Positions 55,029 to 64,000 of a stretch of 64,000 nt of DNA are shown piece by piece; within the stretch, counting starts at the first letter, position 1; each line of letters begins with the position of its first letter. Source of the DNA: Cladopsammia gracilis (Eukaryota > Cnidaria > Anthozoa > Scleractinia > Dendrophylliidae); assembly GCA_022457155.1 (NCBI GenBank), contig JAJGOT010000193.1:1152001-1216000 (forward strand). The letters run 5' to 3'. The translations under genes and the position numbers were made by a program. The notes under the pieces were generated by a model, which saw only the letters and a list, made by a program, of their open reading frames with translations, ran no database searches and was not told where the DNA came from.

Positions 55029-55982
55029 AGTGTCCTGAGGGGGTGGCACGGTACTCCATGACTGGCATCACAAAGTGTCCTGGGGGGTTGGCACGGTACT
55101 CCATGACTGGCATCACAAAGTGTCCTGGGGGGGTGGCACGGTACAACATGACTGGCATCACAAAGTGTCCTGGGGGGTTGGCACGGTACTCCATGACTGG
55201 CATCACAAAGTGTCCTGGGGGGGGGGGGGTGGCACGGTACTCCATGACTGGCATCACAAAGTGTCCTGGGGAGGTTGGCACGGTACTCCATGACTGGCAT
55301 CACAAAGTGTCCTGGGGGGGAGGGGGTGGCACGGTACTCCATGACTGGCATCACAAAGTGTCCTGGGGGTTGGCACGGTACTCCATGACTGGCATCACAA
55401 AGTGTCCTGGGGGTTGACACGGTACTCCATGACTGGCATCACAAAGTGTCCTGGGGGTTGACACGGTACTCCATGACTGGCATCACAAAGTGTCCTGGGG
55501 GTTGGCACGGTACTCCATGACTGGCATCACAAAGTGTCCTGGGGGTTGGCACGGTACTTTCATGACTGGCATCACAAAGTGTCCTGGGGGGTTGGCACGG
55601 TACTCCATGACTGGCATCACAAAGTGTCCTGGGCGGTTGGCACGGTACTCCATGACTGGCATCACAAAGTGTCCTGGGCGGTTGGCACGGTACTCCATGA
55701 CTGGCATCACAAAGTGTCCTGGGGGGCTGGCACGGTACTCCATGACTGGCATCACAAAGTGTCCTGGGGGGCTGGCACGGTACTCCATGACTGGCATCAC
55801 AAAGTGTCCTGGGGGGCTGGCACGGTACTCCATGACTGGCATCACAAAGTGTCCTGGGGGGCTGGCACGCTACTCCATGACTGGCATCACAAAGTGTCCT
55901 GGGGGTTTGGCACGCTACTCCATGACTGGCATCACAAAGTGTCCTGGGCGGGTGCACGCTACCCCATGACTGGCATCACGAA
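55029..55982 (+). repeat. 21-unit, ~45 bp minisatellite
   Basis: The unit is agtgtcctgggggg(t/c)tggcacggtactccatgactggcatcacaa, repeated head to tail. Unit length is 44-51 because the G run varies. Neighbouring units share variants (gggcggtt in units 14-16, ggggggct in units 17-20, cacgct in the last three), i.e. local homogenisation. Because 45 is a multiple of three, long open frames run through on both strands; these are artefacts. Confidence 0.95.
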
Positions 55983-55984
55983 GT

Positions 55985-56935
55985 GTCATCGCCGAGAATG
56001 CTGCGGCATATCCGGGACCTTCTTACGGTCCAAAGCGCTAAATTTGAAAAGCTTCCGTCTGACAAAAGAGCCAAATTACAAAGAAAATGGGGGAAAATGG
56101 CGAAACAAGGTGTATGTTTTACTCCATAACAAAAAAAAAAAACTAAGTACTTTGGCGGCTAGGTTCACCCTGGCGTTTTCAGAAGAGGTGTTAAGGAATC
56201 ATTCAAGACCCTTTTTATTTCCCTGAGATTTGGACAACTACTATCGAATCGTGTTCTAAAATTCGGTTTTTTCGCTGATTTCAGTATGGAAAAAACCCCG
56301 CATTGATATACAGGATGGTCTTTCTCTTCAAGAAAGGACTTGCTAACTAAGGTTCACCCTGGAAATGTTAGTCTCATGTCTAAACAAAACATTGGCGAAG
56401 TTTGGATTTAATACGATGCGTGGAAATGGCATTTAAAGCGCTATTTTCTAGAAGGTGTTCCGGAATTTAAAAATGTCTTCCAACGAATTCCCACGAGACC
56501 GGCAAACGGATTCAAGTTTGAATAAAACTCAACATAAACAATGTTCTCTCAGTCGTTAGAGGCTTGTTCAAGTTAGGATTTCAAAGAGAAGCCACCATTT
56601 ATTTCACATTTCTCATTGTCCGGCAAATGGAAAGGCCTATATTATTTTTTAAATCCTCAGTTAATATACTCTAGGTCTGAACTACTTTAATCGATCGAGT
56701 AATAGAGCTCGTCTAGATCTGGACTGCAAATCGCTTTGTAAAGAGCACGAGAAACAAAGTGCAACGTACATGCGAGTGACCCGTGATTCACGCTCGCTAT
56801 TTGGCAACGCTTTTAACTGAAAACCATGTTCTGCGGAAAATGTTTTTGCAATCGTACTCTGACCATTGCGAATCTAACGAGTCAAAATGAACATCTTGCC
56901 GCACACGAATTTGTTGACAAAACGCTCTGTAAAGA
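55985..56935. repeat. Right half of a local duplication (no ORF)
   Basis: Counterpart of 52918-55020. Between its first and second blocks it has about 80 bases (tttcagtatggaaaaaaccc...) in place of the ~980-base ORF segment. Confidence 0.8.
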
Positions 56936-59582
56936 GTACCCATAGTCTTTCAAATTCCTGTCCAATCCAGTTACTAACCGTTCTTTCCCAAAATAAACAC
57001 TGTGTTCGTCCAGGTTCTAGCCAAAATCGTCTTTCGCGGCGGTATTCCCCCAGAAGAAAGGGTAGGAGTTCCTGCCACCTCTTTCTTCGCTGTAATATAA
57101 GTCGAACTATTTCACTGAAGATTTTTTTTTTCTGCTTCTTCTTTGTTTCATTAACAACGCCTGCGTTTTAGCTAACACAAAGCGAACTAGGGGCGCCATA
57201 TCCGCGCCATTTTGTACGTTTTTAATTACCAGGGCTTTTTCTTCAGTCGGGTTAAAACTAAGTGTGAACGCTCAATTCCTGGGACAATTACAATACGTAT
57301 CTCACTAAAATTGATAGGTTCCAAGAGTGGTTCGCTTTGGTTACTTTGAAGACGGTTACGCCGGCTATACACCTCATGGAAATTTCAGACAAGAAAATAT
57401 CGAAGAGCGTCAACAGTTCTACTAATGACACTCCGCGGGAGAAACTGTAATACTGGGCGTCAGCCGTGCGAATGGAAGCATTAACTTTCGTAATATACAC
57501 ATTTCATTTTGAAAGTAATAATGATGTCATAAAGACATCAAAATTTCACATTTCATTTCACTTTGAAACTAAGTCACGAAGACATAAAAATCGGTTATTT
57601 GTGCTTTACTGCTATCGCGTTGCCTTGTGAACTTCCCTAATTAAAAATTGATAACGAAAGGATAAATACTTTCTCCTTTTCTTGCCATTTCAATAGGTGG
57701 TTTACATGTTACGTCACGGCGGCCGTGTCAATGTACACCTACAAAAATTTTTTTTAATGAACTTCTTTTGTTATGTGCACCAACATGGCCTTTGTCATTT
57801 GAGTCCCACAGGACTGAAGGTCACGTGAGTGAAAACCATCTACATTTGACAAAGTTTGAAAGTTTAATTAATTCTTTTGTGTAACACCCACAAAATCAGG
57901 CGTTCAGTTAATGGGGAGCTATTTCAAAATAAATATAAAACATTTAACTCAAAAGATGACAACGTTGTTCTACGATGTTTACTGACTTTATTATCATTTC
58001 AGTCCAAGTCTCAATATTTTTTACTTTTCCAGACAATTTTTGCTTTTATTTGTACAAATCTTTTAGTTTTACGTTGAAGCGTAACCCTCTGTTTTGTTTT
58101 TCGGCAATACAGGTATACACTAAGAGGAAAAGAAATTTTTCATTCTTCCCGAAAATTTTGAACACAAATCTAGCGTCTTACGGAGCTAAATCCCTAATTC
58201 CTTGTCACGGAACATTTCAAACAATTTGCGCAACAAGCGAAAAACCAAGTTGCGCTCCAATAAATTAGACACAGCCGTTATTTGGGTCACGTCACGGCAC
58301 AACGTTTTTCTCCAGAAGAGTTGCGTGACGACTGCGTAGCGTTTCCTTCAGTCTCATGAATTCCTCCTCTTTTCCTCCTGTCTTTTTAACCTCTTTCACA
58401 GATCACTTCAATCACCTGTGGAATTAAAAACCATAATAACTATAAAAAAAATTACCCCACGGTAATTTAAAGCAAAGTGTATAGCAGTTTTCAATTGAGT
58501 TTCGTAAAACCAAAACCAAAGCAATGACTCTGGCCAATCACAGCGGAGGCCGGCAAACTAATGAACCAATCAGAGCGCGAAGCAAATACATGTAGCCGGC
58601 GCCAAGCGCGGGAAAACGCGTGCAGGCAAGCCACATTTGGCTTTGGTTTTACTTTTGATTGGTTGATAAAGTGGCGCGAGATATTTTTAGCCAATCACAA
58701 AGCGTAGCAATGCAAAATAAAAGCAATCAGGAAATTACTTTCGACAATCAACTGAAAACCGCTCTAAACACGGTTTAAGTTTTTTAGCACGATGCTTCAT
58801 CGTGATAGAACCAAGCTCGGTACTTACACTAGGTTCCATAAGTTCTGTTGAGATGCACCTGTTTACAGCACTGTTTACCACCTCTTCCAGCATAAAGTGA
58901 ACGAGACTTAGAAAATAAAACAAAGCATAATAAAATTAATATATGAAAACTTGAAAAACCTAAAATGTCCGACGAATTTTACATTATGCTCGGACATGAC
59001 CCGTCGAAGCGCCAAAATGACTTAGCGCTTGTTTTCAAGTTTAACTGGCCATCGCAATTCAAATAAGAATATACGCTGTTTGTACCGTTTATTTTTCTGT
59101 AAAATTCATAAAGACTGATTTGAAATCGCCCAATACCCGGTAATGCACTTCAAACCGCAAAGTTTGTCATGTATGCTAAAGGATGTCTGGGCAAGTTTGT
59201 AAAATGTCCGATCAAAATGGAGGTTTGAAAGGACGTATGTCCTTTTTAGTAAGAAAATTATATCTAGCACAGTTTTCTGAGAAGGGGACAGGGAAGCAGA
59301 CGTTAATAATTTGGTTCCTTCTCAGACGAAATGCAAAGTCCCCAGTTACTGCATTAAAACAAAGATGGTTCACAAATTTCAAACACATCTACAAAGTGAA
59401 AAAAAAAAAACATACTTTTCGTCAGAAACAAATCTCCACAAATACATTTGTAAGTAGTGCGTGTCCACTTGAATCTGTTGTAGACCGTATTTACCAAATG
59501 TTCGAAGTCTTACGCATTCTACGAGGGTCTGAAAATAAAACACATTCAGCAAATTACACACTGAAACGATATTTTTTGTCAT
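56936..59582. other. No gene seen
   Basis: Intergenic. Includes a short inverted-repeat pair near 57697-57850 (ataggtggtttacatg / gtgaaaaccatct) and the MITE at 58480. The open frame at 59183-59596 has no splice or motif support. Confidence 0.45.
58480..58765. mobile_element. ~285 bp MITE, agcagttttcaattgag ends
   Basis: Left agcagttttcaattgagttt, right cgacaatcaactgaaaaccgct: inverted. Internal ccaatcacagcgg, ccaatcagagcgcg and gcgccaagcgcgggaaaacg match the larger element at 21558-22093. Confidence 0.8.
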
Positions 59583-60118
59583 TAAAGTGTATATGACAGT
59601 GATTTTTTATTTGCTTGATCGAATCTACATGATGTTCTGGAAAAAAAATTACGATATCGATTTTTCTTCTCTGCGTTGTAGCCGTCTAAAAACGTGAAAT
59701 TTCACTTCCGGTGTGTTACAAAACCGCGCAAGAAGAAAGACTGGAAATAGTCCACTGTGACGTCAATACAAGAATGCCAGTGTCGAGGTTTCTCAGTTCC
59801 TCGCATTTTTTGATGCGCCTTGAGGAAGAAACATGGTTCTATTAAGGTGTGTTGTCTATGGTTGTAGCAACACGCACCAAAAAACGGGGGAACTGAGAAA
59901 TCGCAACACTGGCATTCTTGTATTGACGTCACAGCGGACTATTTCCAGTCTTTCTTCTTGCGCGGTTTTGTAACACACCGGAAGTGAAATTTCACGTTTT
60001 TAGACGGCCAAAACGCGGAGAAGGAAAATCGATATCGAAATTTTTTTCCATTTTCTTATCAGAACATCATGTAGATTCGATCAAGCAAATAAAAAAAATC
60101 ACTGTCATATGCACTTTA
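59583..60118. mobile_element. Foldback element with a THAP-like ORF start in its loop
   Basis: Arms of roughly 200 bases are near-perfect inverted repeats (ttaaagtgtatatgacagtg ... cactgtcatatgcactttaa; ggtgtgttacaaaaccgcgc ... gcgcggttttgtaacacacc). The loop (about 59780-59900) encodes on the plus strand an ATG at 59833 and MVLLRCVVYGCSNTHQKTG, the start of a THAP zinc finger (C-x3-Y-x-C-x-N). The frame then runs into the right arm and stops at about 59974. THAP domains belong to P-element-type transposases and host derivatives. Confidence 0.8.
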
Positions 60119-60229
60119 AGTAGTGTAAAACATGTTAATTATTATTAGATTTTTTGCAACGCTTTGAATCATCTACCAATAAAATTGCTCATTCTAGCTG
60201 CGGTCACCGTAGCTTGATCCTCGGGTGGT

Positions 60230-60590
60230 CCGAGGTCGCTCCCTCTCATTCACTCACTCCTCTCCCTGTGTAATGTCCTTTGTTTGAGAACTTCTTCTTG
60301 ACGTCGTCTCATTCTGACCGTTAAATATTTTTACCAACCAGTGTGGTTGGTCGACGGTTTTTTTGTCCATCAGGAATTTTTTGTCAATTTTTTGTCCATC
60401 AAGAATTTTTTGTCCGTCAGGAATTTTTTCTCCATCAGGAATTTTTTCTCCATCAGGAATTTCAAGAATGGGACTGAACGTGCTCTGATTGGTGGAAATA
60501 TTCAACGATCAGATGACGTCACAAACAAGCCCTCAAACAAAGGACATCACACGGGGAGAGGAGGGAGTTGAGTGCGAGCGACCTTGGATA
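60230..60590. mobile_element. ~360 bp inverted-repeat element with internal tandem repeats
   Basis: Left aggtcgctccctctcattca ... gtaatgtcctttgtttgag; right ctcaaacaaaggacatcaca ... gagtgcgagcgacctt. Inside, five units of ttttttgtccatcaggaa (60355-60463) occur in tandem. Confidence 0.8.
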
Positions 60591-61149
60591 ATTTGAGAGT
60601 GAGTCAATCTAGGCTGACATCGCTGCCATCCCTATTGCTTTACACTTTCAAAAGATTTTAGGTTTCTTTTTTCTTCCACCACCGGAGTAGTAGTATTTTA
60701 TTAGAATACGGATCGTCGGTAGATTGTCTCCATGACAGTAGCTTATAGTTTACGTTTTGCAATCCTTCTCCCACAGGATTGTCGCCATTTTAATAGCCAA
60801 GATTTCAAGACCAGAATCAGGCTACGGTCACCATCAACGGCGAAACAGGCTGCAATAACAATACATAATTAAAGCCACTGCAAGAAAAGTTAGGTTTTCA
60901 AGACATGCCTCCGTCAATCTACCTTTAATCCTATTTTGACTATCCCGGTTAACACGGACACTTTGGAGAATTCCACGGAGCTGAAGATCTCAATTCTTTC
61001 TGAGAATAACTTCTGTATGTTACTGAGAAGACTGGAATCAAATGCCGTGCTGACGAAAAACAAAAAGGACAAGGATGATCGGCAACGTATTTCGCATTAC
61101 CAAATAATTAATGGAGCAAGGATGTTGAAGGGTTTAAACACTTCAACTT

Positions 61150-61335
61150 TCAGAAGTGTCAAAAATCAAAATTTAAGGAAAATCCCAAATTTTATTTTGT
61201 AAAATATTGAAAAATAAACGGTACCATGCAAAAGTACTCCTGAAGAGGTTTCATTTGAATGGTCACACCATAGGATTTCGTTGTCAGTCTCAAAAGTTAG
61301 AACTACAATGCATAATTCTGGGAGTGAAAGGGTTA
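61150..61335 (-). repeat. Dispersed repeat, reversed single copy
   Basis: Reverse match to 33360-33755 and 36690-36915 (aaatattgaaaaataaacgg, tggtcacaccataggatt, gagtgaaagggttaa end). Confidence 0.75.
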
Positions 61336-61529
61336 AGCGCGTCCAACTTGTGATGGAAAGCCGAAAGGTGGGTTTCAAATTCATTTAACAATCACTCCCA
61401 GGTAAAAAAGACCATTGAAAGGACAAAGGGGGGTTAAAAGTGAAAAAGGACGGACAATAGGTTAGCAGAAAAGATACTTAACGCGTTCTTTTCAAGACAA
61501 AAAGCCAAATTAAAAGACTCGTAACAAAC

Positions 61530-64000
61530 CTGGCAGTGTAACTCCACTGGGACCGGCTTGGTTTGGAAGGGTATGTGTAGGTGAATTTACTGGAATCTGA
61601 AACATAAAAATCGGTATTTTGACACCATTTACTTTCAAAAGCAGCGAACATTGAAAGAGTAAAAAATTTCACAAAATTTCGAGAAACAAATACGGCGGCC
61701 ATATTGGTGGTCTGCCTAATGAAAGTTCCATCTTACTGAAACGATTTTTATTTCAATGGTCACACTTTGGGGCTTCAATCGCACTGACAAGAGGTTCGAC
61801 CGCGTAAAAAATTGTATCCTTTGCGCGTCAAGGTTTTAATTCCAATTATTTGCCCTTTCACGCAAAAACATTCTGCAACACTATTTTTTCTCTTTTCCCA
61901 CCATATCACTGCCCCAGCTCGTATTTTCTTTTTCTGCACCAATTTTTTAGGTCTTCAGTTCTTGGCAATTCTCATGTACCAATATCCATCTATACACCTG
62001 GGTGGAGAGTAATTCTGAAGAGGAAACAACACGAACGAAGAGGCCAAGTATTAGACAACCGATCTCCAGGTTGAATGTCCGACTTGTTGAAAGCATGGTA
62101 GTCCACACAAAAACGCAAACAGGCATAAGGCTTCTAACACAACACAACCATTTGGGGATGCGTGGTGGATGTGTGTTTACTTTTTCTCAACATGACTCTT
62201 TCCATAGATGTGTTTAGATGTATACATGATACTGAGGGTAACCTGCAATGAACTAGCTTCTCATTCAGGGGGGAGCACCAGTGCATCTAGTTGCTTCATG
62301 CTCCCGGCAAAGGAGCTAAGCGCTGGCTGTTTATGGTGCTGGTCGTTTTACGATCGAGGGGCCGCAAACACAGCCTGACTCTCAGACTACCAGAGGTCAC
62401 TATGTGAGTGAAATCGAGTAACCTCGGGGCCACAAAGAATCAGGTTCTTGAACGATTGGCAAAAGCGTTAAAGAAATGTAAAGGAAAGAACCCTCGGTAT
62501 TCGGTAAGTGTTTATAGCACAAGTAAACAAGCGCAAGTGGGGCCGTGCATTTAAGCATAAGAAACAAATACTTCAAATTCAAAATTACAAGGGTTAAAGA
62601 ACCCAACTGGGAGACTAGTTGGCTATTTACAAGATATTCTGGCCGCGCGAAAATTGGGGCCAGAATGCGGAAAAATACGTTCGTACGGGAACGCTTGCTA
62701 CGCAGGCTATTTACAAGAGTGACCAAAGAGTTGAACTCGGGTGTACCGTAAAACAACTCCATCTAGTGGTCAGAGCAGGACTTAAACTCAGCACCTCCGG
62801 ATTACAAGTCCAGCAACCTAACCGCTTGACCACACTGCTTTGTTGTTAATCAAAACAACCCGTGAGAAGTCTGGTCACAAACCTGAGCTGTGTGCTTTAC
62901 GCACTCCTTCCTCATACAGTTGACCAACTTGTGTATCGATGGCTGTCACATCTTCCACAATCCGCTTCATGACAGCACGCACATTCCGAGGTTCAATCGT
63001 GTTCATCCAGTCACGTGTCTCCACGCTCTTGCGAATCATCTGCGGTGTCAAAAGCAAAATAACAAACCCAGTTAACCTTCATAAACAGATTTATGCACTT
63101 GTCTTTTGCAATTTTTCCAATCTACTTTTCAACTTTCACCTAAAGGAGAACAACAACGGTAAACAAAATCGGTGTTCTAAGGATGCCTGTGTTTTCTCGC
63201 TGGAACCAACTCACGTAAATTTAAGGACTGTCTTGCAGTCTACAGTATACACAGCACTACAATAATAAATGGCAGAAATAGTTTGTTTAGTTTGATCGTT
63301 CAAGTGAGGAAATCCTTTATAAAAATTGCTGTTGGAGCTTCCAATTTTAAAGCAGAAAACATCTTCAAAGTTAAGTGTAGTTAATGATGGGACTGATGTA
63401 CACATACCTGAGATATTGTTAATCCTTGCATCCTTACGTAATGATTTAATAAGCTCTGTAGTGAGGAACAAGCGAGAGATTTGAACCGACTTTAATAAAT
63501 ATATACATACAGTACTTTGCCATTTAGAGGTAAACACGTTATAGGAGTCAATTTGGTGAGCTAAAAATATAAGCTTATACGTGATCTCACAATTTATAGT
63601 GGTTCAGCTAGACAAGGTCTTGTTCATTTTTGTTCTTATATAATTATTTTAATACAGCAGTTGTTTGATTGGTTGATATCACTGATGTTACAATGAAACA
63701 AGAGGAGAGGTATATTAAATATATATATATATATATTTTTTTTTTTTGGTTTTAAATATTTTAAACCAGTTTGATTTCTGTTTACCTTTATCTCAGAATA
63801 TGATAATGATTCTTAGACAAAGGAAAAAATTCTCCAACAAAAGACAAATTTGAACCACAACAAATACTCCCCGGGGAGTGGTGGTGGTGGTGGTGGTGGT
63901 GGTGGTTGGGGGTGAGTACTCTTCCATGTAAGTGTCATATTCTTTCCCTAGGTTACTGACCTGCGCAATACGACGAGCTTCAGTGGCAAGATCCGACACT
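61530..64000 (-). CDS. Unidentified conserved-looking multi-exon gene, 3' part, off the right edge
   Basis: Three exons join in phase on the minus strand: 63961-64000 (continues beyond the window; [13 protein letters not shown], donor gtcagt), 62883-63039 (acceptor acaccgcag, donor gtttgt) and 61530-61596 (acceptor atgtttcag, donor gtttgt). The middle exon codes a helical stretch: [20 protein letters not shown], then [20 protein letters not shown] and [12 protein letters not shown]. The third gives [18 protein letters not shown] and ends in phase 2, so at least one more exon lies further left; I could not place it. The compact charged helices look like a conserved cytosolic/trafficking-type protein, but I do not recognise the family. 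Confidence 0.65.
62640..62848 (-). repeat. tRNA-derived SINE
   Basis: On the minus strand a tRNA-like head (about 62845 down to 62770) has A-box-like tggtcaagcggttaggttgc, an anticodon-arm-like ggacttgtaatcc and B-box-like gagtttaagtcctgc. A body continues toward 62640. It lies in an intron of the gene at 61530-64000. Degenerate arms argue against a functional tRNA. Confidence 0.6.
63716..63750 (+). repeat. (at)n and poly-T microsatellite
   Basis: About ten at units followed by a run of twelve or more T. Confidence 0.9.
63880..63907 (+). repeat. (ggt)n microsatellite
   Basis: About nine ggt units within the intron of the right-edge gene. Confidence 0.9.

Noticed and set aside
55004..56226. 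Long open frames on both strands through the minisatellite
   Set aside because: They arise because the ~45 bp period is a multiple of three. Composition and G-run shifts are those of a repeat, not a protein.
58380..58425. Possible next exon of the right-edge gene after the acceptor at ~58420
   Set aside because: In the required phase it meets a stop codon immediately (TGA).
59183..59596. A 137-residue plus-strand ORF with basic composition
   Set aside because: Runs into the arm of a foldback element and contains a poly-A-coded Lys run; no motif or splice evidence.

Overview
The window looks like nuclear DNA from an anthozoan cnidarian, most likely a stony coral. The grounds are small phase-matched exons with GT/AG introns, intronless rhodopsin-like GPCR genes of the kind expanded in corals, a cytosolic/nuclear animal protein (RAP80/UIMC1), and a very dense load of short inverted-repeat elements, foldbacks, microsatellites and poly-G/poly-C runs. 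Species assignment is inference; nothing here is bacterial or viral.

Layout. (1) 1-20938 is a head-to-tail tandem array of a ~9.7 kb unit: the right end of one unit (to 1597), one full unit (1598-11252) and a second full unit (11253-20938). Homology stops abruptly at 20938. Each full unit holds, on the minus strand, three coding exons (here called A, B, C) and one intronless class A GPCR. (2) 20939-38287 is the rest of a large minus-strand gene that I identify as UIMC1 (RAP80), the ubiquitin-binding scaffold of the BRCA1-A complex. I reconstructed eleven upstream exons by phase-consistent splicing (SIM-like motif, UIM-like helix, Abraxas-interacting region, first UBZ4 finger, an internally repeated linker). 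Domain order says the gene ends in exons A-B-C of the rightmost array unit (second finger plus an Arg/Gly-rich tail). The array has therefore amplified the 3' end of UIMC1 together with the neighbouring GPCR gene. One connecting exon between exon 11 and exon A was not found. (3) At 38288-38431 a short intergenic stretch separates UIMC1 from a divergent three-exon, 93-codon gene on the plus strand (38432-41648), which I do not recognise. (4) 41649-53409 is gene-poor apart from a peptide-receptor-like GPCR at 45549-46634 (minus). (5) 52918-56935 is a local duplication. One half carries a mobile-element-type ORF (53410-54015), and the halves are separated by a 21-unit, ~45 bp GC-rich minisatellite. 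(6) 57000-61500 holds foldback and inverted-repeat elements, one with a THAP-like zinc-finger start in its loop. (7) 61530-64000 carries three minus-strand exons of a conserved but unidentified gene that runs off the right edge.

Exon joins were worked out by hand from GT/AG sites and reading phase. No transcript or database evidence was available. Repeat boundaries are by eye and may be off by some tens of bases.
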